64,000 nucleotides of DNA, taken from assembly GCF_002860165.1 (NCBI RefSeq), contig NZ_PGUZ01000022.1, forward strand, positions 1 to 64,000. The letters run 5' to 3'. How positions within the stretch are numbered: the stretch's first letter is position 1; each line of letters opens with the position of its first letter. Source of the DNA: Bacillus sp. V3-13. GTDB taxonomy: Bacteria > Bacillota > Bacilli > Bacillales > Cytobacillaceae. A program made the position numbers and the translations under genes. Positions 1 to 8,556 of the stretch are shown in pieces. Under the pieces are notes generated by a model, which saw nothing but the letters and a program-made list of their open reading frames with translations, ran no database searches and was not told the origin of the DNA.

Positions 1-290
1 AAGCGCCTTGGTCAGCCCCGACAAGCGCTGGCCGACTAAGAGCGCCACGTCCTGTGGCAACGTCGGCACTAGTACGTCCTGTACGTCGAAGGGCCTGACA
101 GTGAAGTCGCTTTTTGACTTCATTGGCAGGACCGAAGCGACTCGAGCTGTGAACATCATCGCTTGTACCAAGCCATGATGATCACAAGATACTCAAGGAA
201 GCAAAGTCAGGGATGAAAACTGGCTAGGCGCTGGAGCTGGACATCGAAACGCCCAACTATATTTAGAAACGTTTATACTTTCCTATAGCT
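1..290. repeat. Modular intergenic hairpin repeat, long copy (cut by window edge)
   Basis: Three segments are identical to the copy at 55816-55973: 1-31, 91-146 and 222-290. Between them this copy carries two extra blocks, 32-90 (59 nt) and 147-221 (75 nt), where the other copy has a single base. The core has an outer pair AGCGCC/GGCGCT, and a hairpin CCTG..TGAAGTC/GACTTCA..CAGG. Block 1 holds two small hairpins that share the loop GTCCT (GCCAC/GTGGC and GTAC/GTAC). Block 2 pairs ATCATC with GATGAT. No reading frame is evident. The right end, TTTCCTATAGCT, abuts the racE terminator. The element may extend left of the window. Confidence 0.85.
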
Positions 291-319
291 CAAAAAAAAT
301 ACCACAAAAAACTGTGGTA
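291..319 (-). terminator. Rho-independent terminator of racE
   Basis: On the minus strand TACCACA and TGTGGTA form a 7-bp stem followed by eight T residues. It lies just after the racE stop codon. Confidence 0.85.
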
Positions 320-341
320 CCGTACAATCTATTTCTTTTTG

Positions 342-1139
342 TCAACCAAGCTTGATCATCGTTACATTCCCAATTCTTTTCTTGAGCCATTGCGAAGCAA
401 TTTTGGTAAAAATCGCTCTTGAGCCTGTAACAAAAAATTGGTGTTCTGGATCGTTGTCACTGCTGTTCAACATGCGGTTATGATGAAGAATCGTGCTCAC
501 TTCCCGGGCGGTTTCTTCACCTGAGCTGATTACCTTCACACCGCTTCCCATTGTATTTTTTATCAATCCTTCAAGAAGGGGATAATGGGTACAGCCTAAA
601 ATCAACGTATCGAGACCTTTATTTTTCAAAGGCTGCAGCGATTCGGCGACGATTTTTTTGGCAACAGGGCCGGAAAATTCACCGCTCTCCACCAGCGGTA
701 CAAACTTTGGACAGGCAAGGCTTTTGACGACGGCCCGCTTGTTGATCGACTTCAATGCTGTTTCGTAGGCACCGCTCTTGATCGTTCCTTCAGTGCCAAT
801 CACGCCGATCTGGTGGTTGTTTGTCACTTTCAGCGCCGTTCTTGCTCCCGGGTAAATGACGCCAATGACCGGAATCGAAAGCTCGTTCCTAATCTCGTCA
901 AGGACAACGGCAGTTGCTGTATTACAAGCGATCACGAGCATTTTAATATTTTTGCCAAGCAAAAATTGTGTCATTTCCCACGTAAAACGTTTTACTTCTT
1001 CACTGGTTCTTGGACCATATGGACAGCGGGCTGTGTCACCCACGTAAAATATCTGTTCAGCCGGAAGCTGGCGCATGACCTCCTTTGCGACTGTCAATCC
1101 GCCGACTCCCGAATCAATGATGCCTATCGGTTGTTTCAA
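342..1139 (-). CDS. racE: Glutamate racemase
   Basis: Cytosolic enzyme that interconverts L- and D-glutamate and so supplies D-Glu for peptidoglycan. The 265-residue length is normal for the family. Visible motifs are the N-terminal DSGVGGLTV, the first catalytic cysteine in ACNTAT (C72) and the second in LGCTHYPLL (C183). The start is TTG with GAGG about 8 nt upstream; no ATG is nearby, and the N-terminus [10 protein letters not shown] matches the family. It lies 10 nt after the MarR gene ysmB, so the two are probably cotranscribed. A terminator follows directly. Confidence 0.96.
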   Translation of the reverse strand: MKQPIGIIDSGVGGLTVAKEVMRQLPAEQIFYVGDTARCPYGPRTSEEVKRFTWEMTQFLLGKNIKMLVIACNTATAVVLDEIRNELSIPVIGVIYPGARTALKVTNNHQIGVIGTEGTIKSGAYETALKSINKRAVVKSLACPKFVPLVESGEFSGPVAKKIVAESLQPLKNKGLDTLILGCTHYPLLEGLIKNTMGSGVKVISSGEETAREVSTILHHNRMLNSSDNDPEHQFFVTGSRAIFTKIASQWLKKRIGNVTMIKLG

Positions 1140-1149
1140 AAATCTCGCC

Positions 1150-1629
1150 TCATTCTTCGCGCATATCTTGATGTAATTTCGTTAAGTTCTTTTTTAAAAG
1201 CAATACCTCTTCGCCGGAAAAATTGCGGAGTACTTCCTGCAAGTAGGCTTGTCTTTTTTTTATCACTTCGTCAATCACCCGCTTGCCTTCTTCCAACAGG
1301 TGAATACGGACAACCCTGCGATCATTTGGATCCTTTACCCTCATCACCAGCTTGTTCTTTTCCATGCGGTCAACAAGGTCGGTTGTCGTGCTGAAAGCTA
1401 AATACATCTTATTGGAAAGCTCCCCGATCGTCATATCACCGTCTTCAAACAACCATTGCAGGGCAACGAATTGAGGAGGAGTAATCGTATAATTGCTTAA
1501 AATCTCTCTTCCTTTTTGTTTGATGATTCCCGCTATGTAACGTAAATCCTTTTCAATATCTGCGACAATATTTGTTTCGTCTGCAGCAATATCTGTTTCG
1601 GCATTTTCATTCAAGCCTTCGAGCTTCAT
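1150..1629 (-). CDS. ysmB: MarR-family transcriptional regulator (YsmB)
   Basis: Winged-helix DNA-binding protein of about 159 residues. The centre carries the MarR pattern: a recognition helix region around [19 protein letters not shown], then a wing with the DPNDRRVVR signature. I start it at the ATG of MKLEG because GAGGAG sits 9 nt upstream; a longer frame begins at a TTG three codons earlier. The first 35 residues are acidic and variable. Its position just before racE is the same as for ysmB of B. subtilis. The ligand and target genes cannot be read from the sequence. Confidence 0.9.
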   Translation of the reverse strand: MKLEGLNENAETDIAADETNIVADIEKDLRYIAGIIKQKGREILSNYTITPPQFVALQWLFEDGDMTIGELSNKMYLAFSTTTDLVDRMEKNKLVMRVKDPNDRRVVRIHLLEEGKRVIDEVIKKRQAYLQEVLRNFSGEEVLLLKKNLTKLHQDMREE

Positions 1630-1749
1630 TTGGCACAACTCCTCTACTTACAATCAACAGTTCTCTTTAGTTTCTTTTATTTTCTACCTTTTCAGCCGAA
1701 ATTTCAAGACAGAAATAAAAGGCAGGGAAGTAAGATTGTCCTTTAAATG

Positions 1750-1783
1750 TGTAACCGGCCTCCTTAAAAAGGATGCCGGCATA
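1750..1783 (-). terminator. Terminator-like hairpin after gerE
   Basis: GCCGGCATCC pairs imperfectly with GGAGGCCGGT on the minus strand, immediately after the gerE stop. The following T tract is poor, so termination may be inefficient. Confidence 0.55.
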
Positions 1784-1785
1784 AA

Positions 1786-2010
1786 TCAAAGTTCTAGCTC
1801 TCCCATGCGAAGGAGCTCTACAACGGCTTGTGAACGCCCCTTTACGCCAAGCTTTTGCATGGCATTGGAAATGTGATTGCGAACCGTTTTCTCGCTTATA
1901 AATAATTCACCAGCGATCTCTTTTGTTGTTTTGTCTTGTACTAACAGTTCGAATACTTCTCGTTCTCTTTTTGTGAGTAGTGGCTTGTGAGTATATTCAT
2001 TCTCCTTCAA
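1786..2010 (-). CDS. gerE: Spore germination/coat transcription factor GerE
   Basis: 74-residue LuxR/FixJ-type DNA-binding protein that activates or represses late sporulation genes in the mother cell together with sigma-K. The whole protein is one helix-turn-helix domain: [12 protein letters not shown], then [19 protein letters not shown], ending LLRMGELEL. This is nearly identical to the known Bacillus protein in length and in the C-terminal half. The start is TTG preceded by AAGGAGGG at 9 nt. A sigma-K-like promoter lies upstream at 2075-2102. It shows the organism forms endospores. Confidence 0.97.
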   Translation of the reverse strand: MKENEYTHKPLLTKREREVFELLVQDKTTKEIAGELFISEKTVRNHISNAMQKLGVKGRSQAVVELLRMGELEL

Positions 2011-2074
2011 GTATTGTAACCCTCCTTGCCTTCGCCAGCTTTGAACCGCGGGATGGGTATATATTTAGTCACCA

Positions 2075-2102
2075 TATCATATGTAAACAAAAGAAATGGA
2101 GT
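2075..2102 (-). promoter_or_regulatory. Putative sigma-K promoter of gerE
   Basis: On the minus strand CATATGATA (2075-2083) matches the sigma-K -10 consensus CATANNNTA. An AC element (2101-2102) lies about 17 nt upstream, as expected. Known biology: gerE is transcribed by sigma-K in B. subtilis. Confidence 0.65.
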
Positions 2103-2155
2103 GACTACATTCTCTTGAAGGAGAGCCTTTTTATCAAAAAATGTACACCGATCAT

Positions 2156-2620
2156 TTACGATTGGATTTTTTGCGGAGAACCGAGGAGCTCTCTCGCTTC
2201 TTCTGACCATGGAACGCCTTTCCCCGTTTCCCTGGAAATCTGGACCATTGTTCCTCTTCCAACAAAGCAAACAGCGCCATTCTTCTTTTTCCCTATGTAA
2301 TGCAGATCGACTGAGGAATTTCCGATAGAGTTTGCTTTCACAAAAATATCTAATTGCTCGTCGAAAAACACCTGCTCCAAAAAGTCGCATTGCAGATCGG
2401 CAACAACCGGGATTGTCTCATTGCCAGGTTTTACCCATTCCTGCATAAATCCTTTGCTTTTAAAAAACTCAATCCTTGCCTGCTCAAAATAAACAAACGG
2501 AACCGTATTGTTCAAGTGGCCGAACATATCTGTTTCTGAAAAACGCACTTTAAGCGGATAAGCAAATTCAAATTCTCTTTCCCATGTGCTCCACTCTTTT
2601 ATATAGGCTATCTTTTTCAT
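2156..2620 (-). CDS. ysmA: Acyl-CoA thioesterase, hot-dog fold (YsmA)
   Basis: 154-residue protein of the 4-hydroxybenzoyl-CoA thioesterase type. The hallmark is visible near residues 24-50: YPLKVRFSETDMFGHLNNT, containing the catalytic Asp and the Asn that begins the hot-dog helix, followed by FVYFEQARIEFF. It probably hydrolyses a fatty acyl-CoA; the exact substrate is unknown. The start ATG has a strong AGGAGGAAGCA site. A near-perfect FadR operator lies 18-35 nt upstream of the start, which suggests control by fatty acids along with beta-oxidation genes. Confidence 0.88.
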   Translation of the reverse strand: MKKIAYIKEWSTWEREFEFAYPLKVRFSETDMFGHLNNTVPFVYFEQARIEFFKSKGFMQEWVKPGNETIPVVADLQCDFLEQVFFDEQLDIFVKANSIGNSSVDLHYIGKKKNGAVCFVGRGTMVQISRETGKGVPWSEEARELLGSPQKIQS

Positions 2621-2637
2621 TGCTTCCTCCTGAATAA

Positions 2638-2655
2638 TGAATGAATATTCATTCT
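2638..2655. promoter_or_regulatory. FadR operator upstream of ysmA
   Basis: Palindromic TGAATGAATATTCATTCT matches the Bacillus FadR consensus TGAATGAMTANTCATTCA at 17 of 18 positions. It resembles the box at 29186-29203 in front of fadR itself. Confidence 0.8.
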
Positions 2656-2709
2656 ATTTTCTATATTATATTGATTTTTCACCGATTTGAAAACCTATTT
2701 GGGAAACCG

Positions 2710-2739
2710 AAAAAACACCGGCCAATGATCCGGCCGGCG
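2710..2739 (-). terminator. Terminator of the amylopullulanase gene
   Basis: On the minus strand GCCGGCC and GGCCGGTG form a stem, followed by six T residues. It lies 10 nt after the stop codon. Confidence 0.85.
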
Positions 2740-2748
2740 CTTAACATG

Positions 2749-5700
2749 CTATTGTCTTCTGTTCCAAAAATCAAACCATTCAAAGTTGCCTCGTATTAGG
2801 ACATATGTGCTTAATGGAGACACTGTCACCTTTCCTCCTTTTACGGTCGAAAGTGTTTTCGTACCGGCCTGCTTTTCATTTACAACCAGTCGCCAAGTGC
2901 CTCTATCCGGCAGCTTTACTTCAACACTGGAACGGTTGGCATTGTGGACTACCGCAATCGTCTCGGCAAAGTCTTTATTTGCGTGCCCGTCAAGCGTATA
3001 GGCTACCGAGTTGGCAGGAGCTTCTATAAACTTAAGATGTCTCTTAATTTGTTCTGCCGTTGTCATCCGGAAGGCAGGATGCTTCTTCCTGAGCTCTACC
3101 AGTCCCTTAAAATACTCTACCTCCTCGTCGAAATGACTGCGCCGCTCCCAGTCAAGCTGGTTGACGGAATCCGGTGACTTGTAGCTGTTATGGTCGCCGC
3201 CCTTTGTTCTCATGAATTCCTGGCCGGCATGGATAAATGAAACGCCCTGTGAAGTTAACACGGTTGAAGTGGCCAGCTTATGCATTTGCTTGCGTACTTC
3301 TTCGCTGTCATCAGGGTTTGTCAATTCAAGCTTATCCCAAAGAGTATGATTGTCGTGCGCTTCCACATAAGTGACCGTTTGTTCCGGATCAGCAGCAAAG
3401 GTCTTGATCGTGTCATCGTAGGAAATGCCGCCAACAATTCCCTTTTTCATCCGCTGTTCCATGCCAGGTTTCCCGTTAACAAAGCCATTGTCGCGCTCAT
3501 CAAACACACTGCCCTTTAAACCATCGCGGATATCATCGTTAAAATGGCCGATTCCCGGCATTTTATAAGCATTCTTTTGGTTTGCTTTCTGTTCCGGATC
3601 GAGCGGTGTGTTGAGATCCCAGCCTTCTCCAATGATGATGATTGATTTATCGATTTTATCAAGCGCTTTTCGGACTTCATTCATCGTCTCTACATCGTGG
3701 ATTCCCATCAAGTCAAAGCGGAAGCCATCAATATTATATTCCTTTGCCCAATAAGTTACAGAATCAATGATAAATTTGCGCATCATTTTATGCTCCGAAG
3801 CCGTATCATTTCCTACACCTGTTCCATTTGCCAATGAACCGTCTTCGTTATACCTGTAATAGTATCCGGGCACAAGCTTATGAAAATTGGATTCGAATGC
3901 ACTGAACATATGGTTGTAAACAACATCCATCACAATCCGGATATCGTTTTGATGAAGCGTTTGAATCATTTGCTTCATTTCTTTAATCCGTACGGCCGGT
4001 TCGTAAGGATTCGTTGAATATGATCCTTCTGGAACATTATAGTTTTTAGGATCATACCCCCAATTATATTGAGGTGTATCGAGCTTCGTTTCATCCACGC
4101 TTGCCGTATTGTAATCGTACATCGGAATGAATTGCAAATGGGTGATCCCTAAATCTTTAATATGATTTAGTCCGGTCTTTACCCCGTCAGGCCCTTTTGT
4201 TTTGGCTTCAGCTACACCCGGGAATTTGCCCTTCAGCTCATCGGGAACGCCGCTTTCCGGGTGAATCGTTAAATCACGGATATGCGCTTCATAAATAATC
4301 GCGTCTTCCGGATTCTTAAATTTTGGCTTTTTGGACGACCATTTTTTCGGATCGGTTTTATCCAGGTTAATGACGGCCCCTTTGTCGCCATTGACCGCGA
4401 CTGCACGGACATAAGGATCAACTGCTTCATTCCAATTGTCGCCGATTTTAACTTTATAAGTGTACAGAGTGCCCTCCCGGTCGCCTTTAAGCTTTGCCGT
4501 CCATGTTCCATTCCGGCTTCTTTCCATCGGAATTTCCTCGCCTGCTGTGCTGTTCCACTTATCATAGGTCACAAGCTTTGCTTCGCTCGCTGTAGGTGCC
4601 CACAGCCGGAACTTTGTTTCCTTCCTGGAATACTGGTTGCCAAGGTCATTTCCATCGTAGTAAAAGCGCTCTTCAAATGACGGGCTGCCGATGACTTTGC
4701 CCATTTGTACCGTTGCTTCGCCAAAGCCCGCTTTGCTTATCGTGTAAACAGCCGTCAAATCGAGTTCGGTTTTAGTCGTGATGACGGCCTTGTTCACCAG
4801 GTCTCCGGCGTCTGCTTTTGCCGCTTCCACTTTTTCAATTTCCGCCCCGGCGAGCTGAATCCCTGCGTGTTCTTCAGCAGATAGCGAAAACGGGACATTG
4901 GTTTCAAATGTAATTTTGTTCATTTCATCAATGGTGGCTTTGACAATCCGCGGTTCCCTGTCTACTTTTTCCGGCTGGTCAAAAATCCGCTTCTGGCCCT
5001 GGGCCAGCCAGACCTCCGCTTTCCCGCCATCTGTAAAGTCTGTGATAAAGCGGTCTTCACTGATGTCTTTTTCCGACCAGTCGTCTTTACGGACAATAAA
5101 GCCGACTTTTGTTGCTCCGTTTAGGTTATCAAGCTTAAGCGTGCCTTGCTTGCCAAAAGATGTAGTTCGATCGAGCTTTACCGCCTGGCCCTCCGTTTTA
5201 TCGGTCCACACCCAGATATCCCAGTTATCATAATTCAAATCATAACGGTAATAGTTGAATTTCACTTCAAGACTATCATACTGTCTTGGAGCAGTTGGTC
5301 CGACCGGATTGGTTGTATAGACCTTATCGTCACCTGATTTGATCCATACTTCATCATTGCCGTCCCAGATCCCTTCAATAAAGCGGTCGCCGCCATCTTT
5401 CTCCCAGCTGTCTGTTCGGATGATAAAACCAATCCGGTTATGGTCCCCTTCAATTTTAAGGTCAGCAACCTTGCCGAAGTCATCTTCACCCGTAAATTCA
5501 TGAACCTGGCCGCTCATCCCATCAGGCCATACCCATAAATTCCAATCTTTCGTATCTCCATCCTTCGGCTGATAATGAATTTTTATATTAGTAGTAATCT
5601 TTTTCGTGGCAGGCTGCACATGAATATTCCTTGGATTCAAGGCATCAAAAACAAACACATAATCATCATTTGCATCGGCTGTAAATTTTAAGTTATGCCC

Positions 5701-8352
5701 TTCCAGCCAGGCACCATCCATGACAAACTTGAATTCTACCGTTTCGCCTGCGTTGAGGGAAACCGGCTCGCTCTTCCAGACCTTTTCTTGAGAGTCATAG
5801 CTTAATGGATTGCTGTCACCATCCCAGGACAGCGGTGCCGAGCCTCTGAGCACGACCTTATCATAAACTTTGTTGCGGTCGATCGGCTTATCATTGTATT
5901 GAAGGGGCCCTTTGATTTCATAGATTGCAAAGGACTTTCCTTCAACAGCGAATTTCAAATCCCCATTGGCGTCACTTTGGAGAACTTCATTTCCCAGTGC
6001 ATCCGTTAACGTGACAACGTTTATTTCAAGCTGGTTATAAAGCTGGTTCACATCGATTTCTTTGGCGCCAGAGCTTTTGTTCACAACAACGAGGAATTGT
6101 CCCCCATCATCGGAACGTTCATAGGCAAACAGATTTTGATCGGCCGCCAGCTGCTGGTACTCACCTGTGCTCAACGCCGTTTCAGATGTACGCAGATTGG
6201 CAAGCTTTTGATAAAAATCTCTTAGCTCAAGATCCTGCTTGCTTTCCTCCCACGGCATCATTTCCCGGTAGTAACGGTCCTTCCAGTCCGTCACCGAATT
6301 ATGATCCTTGCTCTGCGATAATCCAATTTCATCACCGTAATAAATGATGGGAGCACCAGGCAATGTAAATTGAGTTGCCGCAGCCAGCTTCAATTTCGTT
6401 TTATCCCCGCCTGCTTCAAATAGAAAGCGCGGCTGGTCATGGCTGTCGAGGAATGAAGCCATCACGTATTCTTCTGGATAAGTCTCAAGGTTGGCCTTAA
6501 CGGTATCCGCCAGTCCCTTTAGGGATTGGTCCTTGGCAAACGCATTGACGAGTGCATCCCTCATGCCGAAATCAAGGGCCCCATCGAGCTCACCTGCATA
6601 GGAATCGATCTTTTCGCGGCTGTCCCAAATCTCCCCGTAAATGAAGGCTTCCGGATTCATTTCCTTTACTTTATGGCGGAAATCGACCCAAAAACTGTAG
6701 CTCGGACCCTTCGCATAATCGAGACGGAAGCCGTCAAAGCCAAGCTCTGTCAGCCAGTATGGCACTACATCATTGATCATATAGTCTCTTGCATTGGCAT
6801 TGTCGTTATTATATTCAGGAAGCTCCGCTATTCCGGAAAACGCTTCATACTTTGTAGGCCAGTCCGTAAACGTGTACCAATCGTAATAAGCACTGCCCTT
6901 TCCTTTTTCCAGTGCATCCTGAAAGAATGGGTGCTTAACCGATGTATGGTTCGCAACAAAATCGTAAACAACCTTTATATCTCTTGCATGGGCAGCGTCA
7001 ATCACTTCCTTCATCAGTTCTGCATTGCCAAAGCGATCTTCAATTGCCTTGAAATCTGCCGGGTGGTATCCATGCGAATACGGCCCTTCAAATACAGGTG
7101 AAATCCAAATCGTATTTACACCTAGATCGGCAATGTAATCCATTTTATCGAGAACGCCCTGAAGATCTCTGCCCATCCAGCCTTTAAGCCTTTCATCGTA
7201 TGGAAGGGAAGCGTTGTCCTTGTCATCGTTTGATGTATCTCCATTGCTGAAGCGGTCGACAAAAACATGATAGATGACGGCATTCTTTGCCCAATCCGGC
7301 GACGCAAACTCATCTACATAATAAGCAAACTCGGAAGCATCCCCAGAGTTTAGGCTGTTTGTATCAGCAAACTGTGAAGAAATGCCTTCTGTTGACCAAA
7401 CATCGGCAATATATTTTACTGGTGTGTTTTCAGGTTGTTTCAGGATCACGCCCTTGAAAACGGTTGTCTTCAGGCCATTGGCCGTGCTTTCTGTATCTTT
7501 TACCAGTTTCACGGCATGGCCATTGGCTGCAGTGCCCCTGGAGCCAGCGGGCCGTGAGCCATCCGTGGTAAAATAAAGCGCACCTTCTGTGACATTCCCA
7601 TAGTGCTGAACGGTAACAGTCGCTGTTACATCATCCTCACTCGTCGGGATATCAGGGCTAAATGCAAAATTATGAGTAACATTCTTTGCAACAGGAACGG
7701 CCTTCCAAGCCGTCACTTCATCCGCATATACTTTGCCGCCGTTAACAAAAGTCGCCTGGCGTCTCTCCGTCCGATTTTCAATATATTTTGCATCTCCAAG
7801 AGAATAGAGATATTCGATTGATTCGCCCTCATTGCCAGCAAGCTCAATTAACCATTTTCCGTCTTCTTTCTTTGTTAGCGAAGTGACCGTGTAATTAAAA
7901 TCATTTAGTGTGGAACCCACGGTTGGAACCGTCCATTCCGGCGTCCCCTGCGGCAGCGTTACCTCAAGAGTCAGTGAACCGGTAAATTCTGATAAGTCGA
8001 TCCTGACATCGACCTTTCTCTCCTGTTCAGGATGAAAAACGAACACATATTTTCCGGTTTGCGGCGGGGTAAAGCGGAGGTTTTCTCCCTCCATCCAATT
8101 GCCGTCCATCACAAACTTGTATTCTACTTCCTTGCCTCCCGGTAAACTGACGGGTGCACTTTTCCATACCCCCTCTGCTGCATCATATGTAAGCGGGTTT
8201 GCATCAGAACTCCAGTCCAGTGCGTCTGCGTTTCCACGTAAGACTACTGTTTCATAAGCCTTTGTCTGCGCATGCGATTGTTGTGCAAACGGTACCACAA
8301 AAGTAGAAAAGAAAAGGATACACGCCAAAAAAGTCGAAAAAAACCGCTGCAT
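2749..8352 (-). CDS. Secreted bifunctional amylase-pullulanase (type II-like fusion with two GH13 domains)
   Basis: 1867-residue exported enzyme for starch and pullulan breakdown. Order: signal peptide (1-28, SHA|Q), starch-binding X25-like module (about 33-115), linker and beta domain (115-345), GH13 alpha-amylase/neopullulanase-type domain (about 355-815) with D545 (GFRLDYAKG), E574 (IYGEIWD) and D639 (DSHDQ), second X25-like module (828-912), two CBM41-like modules (about 920-1015 and 1027-1125), CBM48 region (about 1220-1330), then a type I pullulanase GH13 domain (1350-1855) with YNWGYDP (1429-1435), D1547, E1576 and D1667. Both active sites look intact. The architecture resembles known Bacillus alkaline amylopullulanases with two catalytic centres. 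Start ATG has AGGAGG at 8 nt. It stands alone with its own promoter, cre sites and terminator. Confidence 0.93.
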   Translation of the reverse strand: MQRFFSTFLACILFFSTFVVPFAQQSHAQTKAYETVVLRGNADALDWSSDANPLTYDAAEGVWKSAPVSLPGGKEVEYKFVMDGNWMEGENLRFTPPQTGKYVFVFHPEQERKVDVRIDLSEFTGSLTLEVTLPQGTPEWTVPTVGSTLNDFNYTVTSLTKKEDGKWLIELAGNEGESIEYLYSLGDAKYIENRTERRQATFVNGGKVYADEVTAWKAVPVAKNVTHNFAFSPDIPTSEDDVTATVTVQHYGNVTEGALYFTTDGSRPAGSRGTAANGHAVKLVKDTESTANGLKTTVFKGVILKQPENTPVKYIADVWSTEGISSQFADTNSLNSGDASEFAYYVDEFASPDWAKNAVIYHVFVDRFSNGDTSNDDKDNASLPYDERLKGWMGRDLQGVLDKMDYIADLGVNTIWISPVFEGPYSHGYHPADFKAIEDRFGNAELMKEVIDAAHARDIKVVYDFVANHTSVKHPFFQDALEKGKGSAYYDWYTFTDWPTKYEAFSGIAELPEYNNDNANARDYMINDVVPYWLTELGFDGFRLDYAKGPSYSFWVDFRHKVKEMNPEAFIYGEIWDSREKIDSYAGELDGALDFGMRDALVNAFAKDQSLKGLADTVKANLETYPEEYVMASFLDSHDQPRFLFEAGGDKTKLKLAAATQFTLPGAPIIYYGDEIGLSQSKDHNSVTDWKDRYYREMMPWEESKQDLELRDFYQKLANLRTSETALSTGEYQQLAADQNLFAYERSDDGGQFLVVVNKSSGAKEIDVNQLYNQLEINVVTLTDALGNEVLQSDANGDLKFAVEGKSFAIYEIKGPLQYNDKPIDRNKVYDKVVLRGSAPLSWDGDSNPLSYDSQEKVWKSEPVSLNAGETVEFKFVMDGAWLEGHNLKFTADANDDYVFVFDALNPRNIHVQPATKKITTNIKIHYQPKDGDTKDWNLWVWPDGMSGQVHEFTGEDDFGKVADLKIEGDHNRIGFIIRTDSWEKDGGDRFIEGIWDGNDEVWIKSGDDKVYTTNPVGPTAPRQYDSLEVKFNYYRYDLNYDNWDIWVWTDKTEGQAVKLDRTTSFGKQGTLKLDNLNGATKVGFIVRKDDWSEKDISEDRFITDFTDGGKAEVWLAQGQKRIFDQPEKVDREPRIVKATIDEMNKITFETNVPFSLSAEEHAGIQLAGAEIEKVEAAKADAGDLVNKAVITTKTELDLTAVYTISKAGFGEATVQMGKVIGSPSFEERFYYDGNDLGNQYSRKETKFRLWAPTASEAKLVTYDKWNSTAGEEIPMERSRNGTWTAKLKGDREGTLYTYKVKIGDNWNEAVDPYVRAVAVNGDKGAVINLDKTDPKKWSSKKPKFKNPEDAIIYEAHIRDLTIHPESGVPDELKGKFPGVAEAKTKGPDGVKTGLNHIKDLGITHLQFIPMYDYNTASVDETKLDTPQYNWGYDPKNYNVPEGSYSTNPYEPAVRIKEMKQMIQTLHQNDIRIVMDVVYNHMFSAFESNFHKLVPGYYYRYNEDGSLANGTGVGNDTASEHKMMRKFIIDSVTYWAKEYNIDGFRFDLMGIHDVETMNEVRKALDKIDKSIIIIGEGWDLNTPLDPEQKANQKNAYKMPGIGHFNDDIRDGLKGSVFDERDNGFVNGKPGMEQRMKKGIVGGISYDDTIKTFAADPEQTVTYVEAHDNHTLWDKLELTNPDDSEEVRKQMHKLATSTVLTSQGVSFIHAGQEFMRTKGGDHNSYKSPDSVNQLDWERRSHFDEEVEYFKGLVELRKKHPAFRMTTAEQIKRHLKFIEAPANSVAYTLDGHANKDFAETIAVVHNANRSSVEVKLPDRGTWRLVVNEKQAGTKTLSTVKGGKVTVSPLSTYVLIRGNFEWFDFWNRRQ

Positions 8353-8378
8353 ACACAGCCTCCTTTAAAATAATAATC

Positions 8379-8406
8379 ATATTATGAAAGCGTTTGCGCA
8401 ATTCAA
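8379..8406 (-). promoter_or_regulatory. Sigma-A-like promoter of the amylopullulanase gene
   Basis: Minus strand -35 TTGAAT (8401-8406) and -10 TAATAT (8379-8384) with a 16-nt spacer. The spacer is filled by a cre site, which implies repression by CcpA. Confidence 0.55.
8384..8399. promoter_or_regulatory. cre site 1 (CcpA)
   Basis: ATGAAAGCGTTTGCGC has the central CG and flanking TGAAA/TTTGC expected for a catabolite-responsive element, with one mismatch. It overlaps the putative promoter spacer. Confidence 0.65.
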
Positions 8407-8423
8407 CAAATAAAGAGCAATAA

Positions 8424-8439
8424 ATGCAAACGTTTTCAT
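8424..8439. promoter_or_regulatory. cre site 2 (CcpA)
   Basis: ATGCAAACGTTTTCAT matches the cre consensus WTGNAANCGNWNNCWW at every defined position. It lies about 40 bp upstream of cre 1, upstream of the promoter of the starch-degrading enzyme. Confidence 0.75.
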
Positions 8440-8502
8440 GAAAAGAGTATCATTTTCTTAATATTTAGGCATTAGGTCCAATTACCTCTTTTTAATCTAA
8501 AA

Positions 8503-8548
8503 AAGCAAAAAAACAACCTCTCTTCAAAACATGAAGTGAGGTTGTTTT
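8503..8548 (-). terminator. Terminator of sdhCAB
   Basis: Long stem AAACAACCTC..CTTC / GAAG..GAGGTTGTTT (8511-8548) followed on the minus strand by a T-rich run. It begins 9 nt past the sdhB stop. Confidence 0.9.
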
Positions 8549-8556
8549 AACTCAGA

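Noticed and set aside
813-1394. 193-residue plus-strand frame opposite racE and ysmB
   Set aside because: Antisense shadow of two well-supported genes, rich in Cys and Arg, with no ribosome site.
2007-2390. 127-residue minus-strand frame overlapping ysmA
   Set aside because: Out of frame with ysmA, which has clear thioesterase motifs and a strong ribosome site. Composition is atypical.
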